From Dactylorhiza incarnata (Eukaryota > Streptophyta > Magnoliopsida > Asparagales > Orchidaceae): DNA of 64,000 nt. The stretch covers positions 62,001-126,000 of the forward strand of contig JAWHQI010000065.1 of the NCBI GenBank assembly GCA_033032865.1, read 5' to 3'. A program made the position numbers and the translations under genes. The notes under the pieces were generated by a model that made no database searches, had not been told where the DNA came from, and saw nothing but the letters and a program-made list of their open reading frames with translations. Of this stretch, positions 34,941 through 45,134 are shown one piece after another (the stretch's first letter is position 1; each line of letters opens with the position of its first letter).

Positions 34941-36033
34941 TGTTGGACATTTGTGTCACTATTATTGATTTCTTGCTAAGAGGATTTGTTATTATCAAGA
35001 GGATTTGTTATTCTATAAACACTATTTGAGAATAATAAATCCCATATTGTATTTGATCTTACTTTTCGTGTGTTTATAGTGTGCAGGAACTATAGGTGCA
35101 TTACTCCACAGGTATACAACTTAGAATCAACCACTCTCAATGGAGCACTACCGCCAGCGCTACCGCTGGCGTTAGCGCTACCGCTGGCGCTAACGCTACC
35201 GCCTGGCGCTAGCGTGAGAATGGCCACAACACCACGACGCGACGGTTTTATAACGGTCTCTACAAGAACGATAGCGCAGGGGCTAGGGGCTACCGCAGGC
35301 GCTAACGCGGAGTTCTATAAAATGGAGTTCTCTTTCTCGTTTTTGTTGATCCATCTAAGAGAGAGTCCCTTGCCAAATTCCAGAGATGTTACTCTGCCGA
35401 ATTCTCATCTCCCACTCAAAGTCAAAGAAGAATTCTGGAGAAGGAAGCCATCACGCTGCATCCGAAGAACGATCGCATCAACCTCGCTTGAGCCACAACG
35501 GTCCTTCATCCTCAACTCCAGAAAATCTCATAGAGGGAGTCTTTATTTGAATTATTTCATTCGTATTTTTGTAGTGAAATCGCCTTGTATTTGGCGACTA
35601 GGTCCTTGCGCGGCTTAGGGAGAATTCGCCGCGTGTGTTGGCGACTAGGTCTAGGTGATTAGATCTATGGGTGCTCGAGGCCATATCCGGGGAAGGATTG
35701 GCTAGAGCGGCTTGAGGCTATATCCGGGGAAGGATAGACTAAAGCCAACCGGTTCGTGGGGATACGAGTCGGTATAGAAAAGAAAAAATTGTTTTACTTT
35801 GTACGCCTCCGATTTCTAGCGATATTGAAATCAAATTTATGTAAACACTTTTTTATATAATATAATCATGTCTCAATTTGTGTTTACTTGATTTCTCTCA
35901 TTTGGCGTAAATTATAAAATTACAAATTACAATTGTTTATTCATTTAAGCTAAATTGTTATTTCATTTACATTTACTTTAAAACAATTTAGTAAATCGCC
36001 TAAAACTCAAAAAAGAATTTTATCGATCCAACA
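34941..36033 (+). repeat. 3' LTR of copia element (1,093 bp)
   Basis: It runs from TGTTGGACATT to GATCCAACA. Compared with the 5' LTR there are three rearrangements. Near 34960-35025 it has about 65 extra bases copied from just upstream of the polypurine tract ('ttgctaagaggatttgttat'). The U3 word cluster is longer. Near 36022 about 31 bases (the 'ttattcacccccctctaagggcg' part) are missing between short TTAT repeats. Point differences are otherwise few. Confidence 0.92.
35316..35323 (+). promoter_or_regulatory. Putative TATA box of 3' LTR
   Basis: TATAAAAT is in the same context as in the 5' LTR (27315-27322). Confidence 0.55.
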
Positions 36034-37632
36034 CTTGCATATGAAAAATATATAAACAGTCATAACAAACACTAGTCTACATATCGCAATCAACAACCAT
36101 GTCTCTACGTTGAGGATCAAAGTAAAAGGGCCTATTAAGCAATTTGTATGTAACCAAGCATTACACACGACACCCTAATTATGTGTATGAGTCTAACAGA
36201 CCATCAAGTACAATTACATCACACACAAGTCATCTACTCATGTGATTTCACAATTTATAATATTTTACAAGTATGGAGACAATATATCATATACTGTCCC
36301 AACAACCAATACCCCTCTAACATAGCTAATCAAACCATCTACGTAGGCATCATGAGTAAAGTCTCCTGGCCTCTATGGCGGCAATACCCATGAATTCACT
36401 CTACACTTCTATCAAATCAAGTATTGTGGCATCACATGTAAATTCTCCTATTTATATGGCGACATTACACACGAATTCCCAATGCCTCTGGAATACTATC
36501 CAAATTGTATACGGTGGCATTGCGAGTAAAGTCTCATGGCCTTATACGACGACAATACCCACAAATTCCCTCACTGTTACATTCTTAACACTATTATAAG
36601 TGTAGCAATGTATGAATTCCCAGCGCTGATTCTATGATGGCATCACACACAGTCCCCAATATCGTGACATTTCCAATGACCAATTCACTAGCATACGCTA
36701 TATCGCGGCGTCGCATTTCAACCACTAGGAATACTGCGTGCAAGCCTTGCCCTAACCTCAACATCGACTAATCTCATGGAAAAATGGGCATCACAACGAC
36801 ATTATGTCCGCAATTGCATGTCTACCGAAATTCCTAAAATGCAACATCAAGCAAACATCACCTAATCGGATCACTAGACTCATTTTTGCTTCACCCACAA
36901 TGCTTAATCCATCAACTGTTTCCGTATTTATAACTGCAAATATACTAGGGTCGCAATCCCATGTATCGATGGTTCAAAATGAACTGTGGTCAGCCTCAAG
37001 ACCTCTAATTAGAGGCACCGGGTACCACAAATCACAACATTCAAAGCATAAAAATGCAAGGATAAAAATACGCATCCTCTAAAATGAGAGAAGGGAAGTC
37101 GTTACCTTCTTGGACTTTCTCCCCACCATGAAAATGTTGAAATAAACAAATGAAGATGAGCGTCCTCAAATCCTCTCGGCAAATCTGGTCTCGGCTTGAC
37201 GATCAGAGCTCTGGATCGGAATCTAATGGTGGAAGAAGCATTTTCTTCCTCCTCTCTAACCTAAGAAAGAGAAAACTAAGGCTGAAATGACCTTCATCAA
37301 ACCTCTTTTCGGCCTAAAAGTCCTAACAATTGATCCCCATCATTAGAACTTAAGGATCCTCATTGAATGGATCAAAAAATCAGCTGAAATCTATTTGTGG
37401 TCGCACACGCCTGTGTAAATAGGGTGTGTCGCCGTCCAGATAGAAAACCCCAAAATTGGTCTCCTAGGCAGTACACGCCCATGAAAATAGGGTATGCACA
37501 TTACATTTTTGCTCTACCACCTCAAAATCTCCACCGAACAGTCCCCTAGTAAGTTCCCAATCTTCATGGGACTTTCTTAGGTCTCTTAGGACCCTCATGA
37601 CCTCATTTCAAATCAATTTTTGGGGTGATACA
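36034..37632 (-). mobile_element. Probable reverse-strand gypsy LTR fragment
   Basis: Read on the minus strand, an LTR-like start TGTATCACCCCAAAAATTG lies at 37632, close to the TGTAACACCCC start of Tekay/Del LTRs. It is followed by a transcribed-looking section with 'gaagaaggtaacgac' type words and then repeats. On the plus strand the 36330-36570 part contains three related copies of a module 'gtaaagtctc(c/a)tggcct...gcgacaatacc(c)acgaattcc'. The left end is cut by the copia 3' LTR. No domain or open frame of note is seen. The assignment is tentative. Confidence 0.4.
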
Positions 37633-37815
37633 CAATAACCCCCGTTATAGCTCGCGCAGCCCGTGAGAAGATTATCCACCAGTTGTCAAGGGGTATTTGC
37701 TGACCATTACAATAGGTCTCGCAAACCACTCTGCTCAATATACTTGGAATATTTTCCACACCATGTAATGGGGCAGCCTGTACATTTTGAGATTTCCCAC
37801 GAGCAGAGCCCCCCC

Positions 37816-37846
<31 letters not shown>

Positions 37847-38340
37847 ACACACACACCCACACACCCACACACACACCGAGCTTATAAATAGGTATGAACC
37901 GTAACTAGAAAAGTATCTGAAAAATCCGAGTCAAAAGACCCCTGGGCTCGCCCAGCGGATTAACGTTTATGTGAGTACTTTAGTGCATGGTATCCGAACT
38001 CTCACATAATGCTACTGCAACTCATTCCAAACAACTAATAACACTGCGCAAGACTAAGGCCCGCGCCATATAAGATCTAACCACACCGCTCGCGACACCA
38101 AGTACTCGCCAATCCATCAATTTTGGTATTCACAACACCAAGTATTTGCCGACCCACTATCTCTGATGTTTAAAACCCTCCGCACTCGTTGACCCGTTGC
38201 TCAAATAGATGTAGTACAAAGTAACTGACTACCAGCAGTCTCCACGTCTCACTTTTTGCTGAGTGAGAAGTTGGAGGACGCTTTTCGCCACACAACTAAC
38301 TATAGTGTGAACCTGAAATTAAAGTCATAAATTAAATGTA
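37633..38340. other. Unassigned region with microsatellite
   Basis: No conserved coding region is seen. It includes a C-run and CA-repeat (37809-37876) and a GC-moderate section (37920-38240) with words such as 'caccaagtactcgccaa' and 'caccaagtatttgccga' repeated about 50 bp apart. It may be decayed transposon sequence. Confidence 0.4.
37809..37876 (+). repeat. C24 homopolymer followed by (AC)n
   Basis: A run of 24 C is followed directly by about 22 AC repeats with a few CCAC interruptions. The open frames that cross it (Gly- or Pro/His/Thr-rich) are repeat artefacts. Confidence 0.9.
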
Positions 38341-38830
38341 GAAATTTGTGTTACTATTTTGGGTGTGCAGGGGCTGATGATATGACTGATGGAAATGATG
38401 ATGTCAGTACAGTTCATGTTGGTTTTGGTTCAGAGATGGATGCTAGTGATAAGGATGTTATGAGAATGTTGGTAATATTTTAATTGATGATATTGTTGAT
38501 GATGCTTAGCTAGAGAATGTTGATGATGCTTAGCAAGAAACACTCTTATGGCTAGGTGCAAACCATATGATTTTTTCATCCGGTTTGACCACTCCAGGAA
38601 AGATCGCGAGCCCGCCTCCTCTCTTCTCATTTCCGCGAGCGGAAGAATGCATCTCCGATGGCGGACTGTGGAAGATGACCCCTCGGCGGCCGGTGAATCC
38701 TCCGGTAACATCCCCGATGGAGGGGACGAGACCTTGGCACTACAAAGCCGACGTCCTTTCACAGGGCAACTGCACTGTCTGTTTCACGGGGGCTAAATCT
38801 TGGAATTGGAGTAGCTTAGCATAAAGTTGG
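38341..38830 (+). other. Exon-like acidic stretch and GC-rich segment, unrecognised
   Basis: At 38370 'ttttgggtgtgcag' looks like a splice acceptor. The following frame is acidic (ADDMTDGNDDVSTVHVGFG, then SEMDASDKDVM) and closes near 38480. 38550-38820 is GC-richer with open frames on both strands that I cannot assign. This could be part of a captured gene or transposon. Confidence 0.3.
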
Positions 38831-38862
38831 GGAGGGTGTGAATCGACGAAGGCATATAAATC

Positions 38863-39215
38863 TTAGGTTTGAAATGAAAGATAAAACTGTCCACGACCCG
38901 CGTTAGTAGCGTAGAAAATGGAAGTGAGGCTCCTCCCATGCTTCAGCGTCTCTCCGCTTAAAAACGTGTCCGTTGGGTTATCGAAGGAGGACCAAACAGA
39001 GTTGTTGTTGCCGTTGAGGAGGATGAGGTTGCCGGAGTAAGTAAGGGTCATGGCGGAAACAGACAGGTTTGATATGTTGGTTGATCAGACGAGGCAGTCA
39101 TCAGCATCGAGGAGGATCAAGTCCCCGTCTTGGGAGAAGTGGAGGGTGGCGTTCTTGGTGACAAGGTAGTAGCGGTTGGCGGACCAGAGCACTGCCGGCG
39201 GGGCATGGATGAGCC
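38863..39215 (-). pseudogene. G-type lectin (B_lectin) receptor-kinase fragment
   Basis: The minus-strand frame reads AVLWSANRYYLVTKNATLHF, SQDGDLILLDADDCLV-stop-STN, SAMTLTYSGNLILLNG and NNSVWSSFDNPTDTFLSGETL. This is the mannose-binding B_lectin domain found at the N-terminus of plant G-type lectin S-receptor-like kinases, which sit in the plasma membrane and bind ligands outside the cell. A TGA replaces the expected Trp of the LVWSTN motif. After GRGQFYLSFQ a stop follows. The upstream part is cut at about 39215-39237 by the 83-bp VNTR, and no S-locus, PAN or kinase domain is present. It is a dead fragment of a host gene. Confidence 0.8.
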
Positions 39216-39237
39216 CACGAGCCCTGCCTTCGCCCAG

Positions 39238-39564
39238 AGAACCTGCCACCGAGTGAGCCTACGGCCCTACCAGCTAGGTGAGAGCCTGGTCAGCTGGTCT
39301 GCTCGGGGCCAACTGCCTTTGGAACCTGCCACCGAGTGAGCCTACGGCCCTGCCAGCTAGGTGAGAGCCTGGTCAGCGGGTCTGCTCGGGGCCAACTGCC
39401 TTTGGAACCTGCCACCGAGTGAGCCTACGGCCCTGCCAGCTAGGTGAGAGCCTGGTCAGCGGGTCTGCTCGGGGCCAACTGCCTTTGGAACCTGCCACCG
39501 AGTGAGCCTACGACCCTGCCAGCTAGGTGAGAGCCTGGTCAGCGGGTCTGCTCGGGGCCAACTG
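39238..39564 (+). repeat. 83-bp VNTR, about 4 copies
   Basis: The unit (GGAACCTGCCACCGAGTGAG ... GGTCTGCTCGGGGCCAACTG, 83 bp) has starts at about 39238, 39321, 39404 and 39487. Copies are nearly identical. The array ends exactly where the 3.18-kb body begins. The same unit forms a 10-copy array at 43389. Confidence 0.95.
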
Positions 39565-39659
39565 CTCGTTCTTAATATTTTTATACTTATCTTCCGAACT
39601 ATCCATTATGTTAATATTTTCACCTAGTGATGAGATTGTATAAAGTATGATTCTCTCTC

Positions 39660-39945
39660 ACGAATGTGACACCCACATAGATATGATTTCTTAGATGGAT
39701 AACGGTGATTTTATAACATTGTTTGAGCTGAAAGATATCCTAGAAACACACTTAATAGCCTTGTGATTTAATTTCTCCATATTAGGACTATGATAATGAA
39801 CAAAAGGACAACTAAAACTTCTAGGATAGACATTTGGTTGTATACTCATAGGACATTTAAAATCCAAAATTCTGGATGGAAGATCATTTGTAAGATGAGT
39901 AGTAATGATGGCTTTCCCAATATGATTTAGACACATGAAAGTAGA
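39660..39945 (-). pseudogene. Copia integrase fragment in body copy 1
   Basis: The minus-strand frame reads GKAIITTHLTNDLPSRILDF, KCPMS, FSCPFVHYHSPNMEKLNHKA and IKCVS. It corresponds to the copia integrase tail (WGEAVLTATHLINRLPS... FGC...H...KLxPKAxKCVF). Active-site residues are not included. It is short and decayed, and conserved with the copy at 44314-44599. Confidence 0.7.
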
Positions 39946-40235
39946 AAATCGGTCTTGGAAATAATCTTTAAAACCTAAACTTTGTTTTTTACCACTAAAG
40001 TGATTTCAGATTATAACAATTTGTAAGAATTATGCCAACAAGAAATATATAGGTTTAAGGAAAGTCGAAGTGACCCTGATGCTACCATCACTAAATGATG
40101 CAAAACAACAAGCTCCACTTACATTTGAGTATTGGACGACCCCAGAATGTCTCTGAATTAAATGAAAAGGGATAGATTTTATTTTACTGCCAATAGAAAA
40201 TGTAATATGTTTATACGATTATATTTAGCATGCTC

Positions 40236-40480
40236 ACACACAACAACAACAGCACTCAAGCCTTTATCCCCCTATAGCGGGGTTTGCTACATGGATCTTT
40301 TGTCGCCATTGTGCCCTATCTTTAGTCATAACCTTACTAATGCTTAAGTGCATCGTGTCTTGCCGTGTAGTTTCATTCCAAGTCCTTATTAGTCTACCCC
40401 TCTCTTGTTTATCATGAGACGCCTAACTGGTGCCTTTAAGGGTCTCCTTTACACATGATCGAACCATCTTAGTAGAACTT
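40236..40480 (-). pseudogene. RTE-like LINE 3' end in body copy 1
   Basis: On the minus strand LLRWFDHV, RRPLKAPVRR and then, after shifts, MHLSISKVMTKDRAQWRQKI and HVANPAIGG match the C-terminus of plant RTE-type non-LTR retrotransposon proteins (LRWFGHVQRRP ... DRAxWRxxIHVADP). A TTG-rich tail (minus-strand reading of 'acaacaacaacag' at 40238-40250) is the usual RTE 3' end. Frameshifts and stops are present. Confidence 0.8.
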
Positions 40481-42429
40481 CTTACATCTTCCCTTAAACC
40501 TGATCGTTCGCCAAGAGATGGCGCTGCGATCAATGGTGCAGGTGGTGTTGAGCACTCGGCTCGTGCAGCAAAAGTGAGAGCGTGCTGCAAAGTCTCCATG
40601 ACCCTGGTCGTCACTTGGTCCCTCTTCTCTAGCCATGACGTTCGCTTGAGTTCTTCTGTGCTAGTCACTCTCCACGATCACCGCACCATAATGTTGAAAC
40701 CGACAACTCGGTCTCTGTGGAGTTCGGGGTCCCAAAAAAGGGGTGACCGCGCACTTACTACGCTCAAGTAAACGATCTAGGCACAAGACTAGGAACTCGA
40801 AGTACAGATCCAAGGTCTCAGCGTGGAGGTCCCACCACACACCCGGAAGACTAACTAACTCTTCCCCTCCCAAGCCAAAGACTGAGCTAAGGCACCTTTG
40901 GAGGGTTCTCTTGGCCGGCCAGAATCTCAGAGCCGACCCCTTCCTCTCCATAGGTGCACCTCCCTGGATCTATGCAAAGCCTTTCTCGTCCGGTCGATCA
41001 ATATCGTACTCCCGCCTAACCGTTTCACTATACGCAGACCAAATGGGGCTGCCAACAGCGTGACCCCGCTGTTCCGGGAGACTATTAGCGGACCCTCAGG
41101 GAGTTTCCAAATAGGTTTCCCTCTGGGCCCCCACTGTGTGAGGGGTCCACGAGGACTTTACTTGACTACGATATAAAAGATAAATAAAATACAAGCATCA
41201 CAGATTACAGGAATATAAATTCCATACTTCGGCACGCAGGCCGGCAATATAAATAAAGAAGGCTTTCTCGGGCCGGCACAACCTTGGGCTTAAACCCGCT
41301 ATTTCCCGCTTTGTTCTGCAACACATGTACGCCAATGACCTGCCAAGCGATGGCAAGCTGAACATCGATCAACTACAACGGGCCAAAGCCTATCGACCCT
41401 ACCCCTTTTTATGGGGTGGCAATATTTCGCCCCTGCAAGCAAGTAGTATGCAACTTCCTCGGAGTCTTCTCCGGGAACCCCAGAACATCACCAATCCGGA
41501 TTGACATATCCGGATGGGCTTCACACAGCATGCCTAAGTCCGTACTCGCGCTTCCGGACGCTAATGCAATTACAAGCGGGGATGTAAACATCGACCCGTC
41601 GGAGCGCCCCCTTCCTCCACCCGTTGGTGGAGAGGGGCTTCCATGCAAATATGAGAATTGAAGGCTTCACCTGCCCGAGTTGAAATTCGTTACCCTTGAC
41701 GCGTGTTCCGCAAGCACGGCTCGATCCTGGCTCACGAGTGACTCTCGCAGCGGCCGTCTACGCACAGATCTGGCCTCCTCGTGCTGAGTCATGCTCCAAA
41801 TTGACTACAGGATAGGAGCTCCTGGATGTTCTTCCTCCAAGCGGCCACAGGAGAGAAGCTCCCGTGGCCGATCTCGCTCCGAGCGGCCACGGAAGAGGAG
41901 CTCCCGGCCGATCTCGCTCCTAGCGGCCACGGGAGAGGAAGATCCCGACCACTATGGTGTCGGGCGGCGGCGGCGGGAGGAATAAGGCCCGGCGGCCCTT
42001 TGACCTAGGTGGTGAGAAGAACTCCAGAGCTCGGCGCCGGCTACAGGCAGTGACAGTGAGGACTGCTCCGAGAGGATCACAGCGGCGAGGTCGGTCGGCG
42101 ACTACTCCGAGCAGATCTCGACTCCAGGCCGCAGTCGGAGGTGAAGCCCAAGGCTTACATGCTACAGGCGGCGGCAGTGGGATGGAGAACCCCCGATCTT
42201 GCACGGCGACGGCGAGAGAAACCCCTGGTCGGACTATCTCTAGGCGGCAACGAGGGAGAGGGGCGAGGGAGAGCGATGGGAGGGCTTCGTGTGACCTGCA
42301 GCTCGAGCCTCCAACAGGGATCGGAAGCGCCGCCCCCATTCCTAAATCCCCCCATCGGTATTTCCGGGCTTGCCCTAACTGGCCCCTACCCATCCCCTCC
42401 CCTTTTCTCCTTTTATTCTCCAACTACAT

Positions 42430-42545
42430 GTATTAAGTATCTAATATTTATAAAATATATTTTCATATATATAAAATATACATATATATGTTTATAGACA
42501 TACATACATATATACATGTATATTTATATATATACATACAGATTT
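42430..42545 (+). repeat. TA/CATA-rich simple repeat
   Basis: About 115 bp are composed of 'atatata' and 'catacata' words inside the body. The same stretch lies at about 47084-47197 in copy 2. Confidence 0.8.
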
Positions 42546-42743
42546 ACTATCCGCACGCCATATTTACTATCCGCTCATGGGAACCCGTGACCCGCACCCC
42601 GATTCCTTAGTCCTTAGGAGTTAGAATCCCTATCGGCAGACCACGCTCTTCAGGCTCACTCCGATCAATGCTAGCCAATCACAGGGCAACTCGGGTCCCA
42701 ACTATTTGGGGAGGGTCACACCCGACGGGTATGGGGTTGTACA

Positions 42744-43388
42744 CAATCCCCGCTCTTTGCGAGCGTGTCCCACGCTCGGAAAGAAATGTCCAACCCCAAG
42801 TATCTGGCGGGTGGGAGCCGACCCGAAAAAAAATATGGGTATATAATAATATGAATGATGATTCTTCTCTTTTTTGTACTCATATTTGTCCTGATGTGAT
42901 AACCTTTCCCTTTGTTGCTTTTAAATGATCAACTTGGTTGTCAACAACCTTGGTTATACACTATGCCTTCTTTTTTATGGTAGAAATATTATGCCCTTCA
43001 TGTTCTCAGAATGTCATGCAACTTAATGTCTATTAGCAAGCAAACTCATAATTTAGATTGCAGTTATTTTTACTGTTGCGTATTATGTTATTCAGGAATG
43101 AGCCTCAAGGATAATTGACAGTGCTGAGGAATAGGATGCTCACTATCATCTACAATGAATACATAAACAAGCATGCATTGACAATTCAAAATGAATCTGA
43201 TTTTGTCTCTAAAACTAATCAAATAAGGTTGCGCCATTGTAGGATTTATTATCTCAAGATTCTGTTTTCAAAACTATTCAAATATTCATTATCTTAAGCT
43301 TCTGTTTTCAAAATTATTCTTAAAAGACTTCGATTATCAGTGAAAACTATCAATTTATCAAGCGTAACTTATCCCTTATATGTTAAAG
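42744..43388. other. Spacer between the two VNTR-body copies
   Basis: The first 95 bp (to the A8 run at about 42830) continue the style of the body ('ccaaccccaagtatctggcg'), with a possible stem CGCTC/GAGCG near 42752-42766. The rest is AT-rich with no recognisable coding potential. Nothing else is seen. Confidence 0.5.
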
Positions 43389-44218
43389 CCTTTGGAACCT
43401 GCCACCGAGTGAGCCTACGGCCCTGCCAGCTAGGTGAGAGCCTGGTCAGCGGATCTGCTCGGGGCCAACTGCCTTTGGAACCTGCCACCGAGTGAGCCTA
43501 CGGCCCTGCCAGCTAGGTGAGAGCCTGGTCAGCGGGTCTGCTCGGAGCCAACTGCCTTTGGAACCTGCCACCGAGTGAGCCTATGGCCCTGCTAGCTAGG
43601 TGAGAGCCTGGTCAGCGGGTCTGCTCGGGGCCAACTGCCTTTGGAACCTGCCACCGAGTGAGCCTACGGCCCTGCCAGCTAGGTGAGAGCCTGGTCAGCG
43701 GGTCTGCTCGGGGCCAACTGCCTTTGGAACCTGCCACCGAGTGAGCCTACGGCCCTGCCAGCTAGGTGAGAGCCTGGTCAGCGGGTCTGCTCGGGGCCAA
43801 CTGCCTTTGGAACCTGCCACCGAGTGAGCCTACGGCCCTGCCAGCTAGGTGAGAGCCTGGTCAGCGAGTCTGCTCGGGGCCAACTGCCTTTGGAACCTGC
43901 CACCGAGTGAGCCTACGGCCCTGCCAGCTAGGTGAGAGCCTGATCAGCGGGTCTGCTCGGGGCCAACTGCCTTTGGAACCTGCCACCGAGTGAGCCTACG
44001 ACCCTGCTAGCTAGGTGAGAGCCTGGTCAGCGGGTCTGCTCGGGGCCAACTGCCTTTGGAACCTGCCACCGAGTGAGCCTACGGCCCTGCCAGCTAGGTG
44101 AGAGCCTGGTCAGCGGGTCTGCTCGGGGCCAACTGCCTTTGGAACCTGCCACCGAGTGAGCCTACGGCCCTGCCAGCTAGGTGAGAGCCTGGTCAGCGGG
44201 TCTGCTCGGGGCCAACTG
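43389..44218 (+). repeat. 83-bp VNTR, exactly 10 copies
   Basis: 830 bp equal ten units of 83 bp, differing from each other by only one or two bases. The left edge is abrupt after 'ttatatgttaaag' and the right edge coincides with the body start 'ctcgttcttaat'. Confidence 0.97.
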
Positions 44219-44313
44219 CTCGTTCTTAATATTTTTATACTTATCTTCCGAACTATCCATTATGTTAATATTCTCACCTAGTGATGAGATTGTATAAAAT
44301 ATGATTCTCTCTC

Positions 44314-44599
44314 ACGAATGTGACACCCACATAGATATGATTTCTTAGATGGATAACGGTGATTTTATAACATTGTTTGAGCTGAAAGATATCCTAGAAA
44401 CACACTTAATAGCCTTGTGATTTAATTTCTCCATATTAGGACTATGATAATGAACAAAAGGACAACTAAAACTTCTAGGATAGACATTTGGTTGTATACT
44501 CATAGGACATTTAAAACCCAAAATTCTGGATGGAAGATCATTTGTAAGATGAGTAGTAATGATGGCTTTCTCAATATGATTTAGACACATGAAAGTAGA
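44314..44599 (-). pseudogene. Copia integrase fragment in body copy 2
   Basis: This is the same fragment as at 39660-39945, with changes such as IGKA to IEKA and ILDF to ILGF. It carries no catalytic site. Confidence 0.7.
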
Positions 44600-44889
44600 A
44601 AGTCGGTCTTGGAAATAATCTTTAAAACCTAAACTTTGTTTTTTACCACTAAAGTGATTTCAGATTATAACAATTTGTAAGAATTATGCTAACAAGAAAT
44701 ATATAGGTTTAAGGAAAGTCGAAGTGACCCTGATGCTACCATCACTAAATGATACAAAACAACAAGCTCCACTTACATTTGAGTATTGGACGACCCCAGA
44801 ATGTCTCTGAATTAAATGAAAATGGATAGATTTTATTTTACTGCCAATAGAAAATGTAATATGTTTATACGATTATATTTAGCATGCTC

Positions 44890-45134
44890 ACACACAACAA
44901 CAACAGCACTCAAGCCTTTATCCCCCTATAGCGGGGTTTGCTACATGGATCTTTTGTCGCCATTGTGCCCTATCTTTAGTCATAACCTTACTAATGCTTA
45001 AGTGCATCGTGTCTTGCCGTGTAGTTTCATTCCAAGTCCTTATTAGTCTACCCCTCTCTTGTTTATCATGCGACGCCTAACTGGTGCCTTTAAGGGTCTC
45101 CTTTACACATGATCGAACCATCTTAGTAGAACTT
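44890..45134 (-). pseudogene. RTE-like LINE 3' end in body copy 2
   Basis: It is the counterpart of 40236-40480, with the same WRQKIHVANPAIGG block and TTG-rich tail. It is broken in the same way, so the damage predates the duplication. Confidence 0.8.

Larger units (their letters stand above)
27014..36033 (+). mobile_element. Complete but mutated SIRE-like Ty1-copia element
   Basis: Two LTRs (27014-28063 and 34941-36033) flank a primer site, gag, protease, integrase, reverse transcriptase and RNase H in the Ty1-copia order. A 1.8-kb non-coding 3' spacer and a polypurine tract follow. Long LTRs, a long 3' spacer with repeated 'aaaagggggaga' tracts and the LTR end 'caccccc...' place it near the SIRE/Maximus lineage. 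The 5-bp flanks (CATAC left, CTTGC right) do not match, so the ends may come from recombination or deletion. Frameshifts and stops in gag and pol make it non-autonomous. Confidence 0.9.
39565..42743. mobile_element. 3.18-kb duplicated body, copy 1
   Basis: This is collinear with 44219-47395 at an offset of 4,652-4,654 bp with very few differences. It is a mosaic: a reverse-strand copia integrase piece, the 3' end of an RTE-like LINE, a GC-moderate unassigned part (40490-41700), a GC-rich part (41750-42400) and an AT-rich tail (42430-42545). The end is 'gggtatggggttgtaca'. The VNTR sits at its left edge in both copies. No terminal inverted repeat, LTR pair or target duplication is apparent, so the element class is unknown. 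Paired open frames in both copies (for example minus 41409-41648) show no known domain. Confidence 0.75.

Noticed and set aside
37613..37887. Gly-rich and Pro/His/Thr-rich frames over the C-run and CA repeat
   Set aside because: They are translated microsatellites.
41920..42436. Opposing 160-167-codon frames in the GC-rich part of the body copies
   Set aside because: They are open on both strands in GC-rich DNA, with no domain; similarity between copies reflects recent duplication rather than selection.
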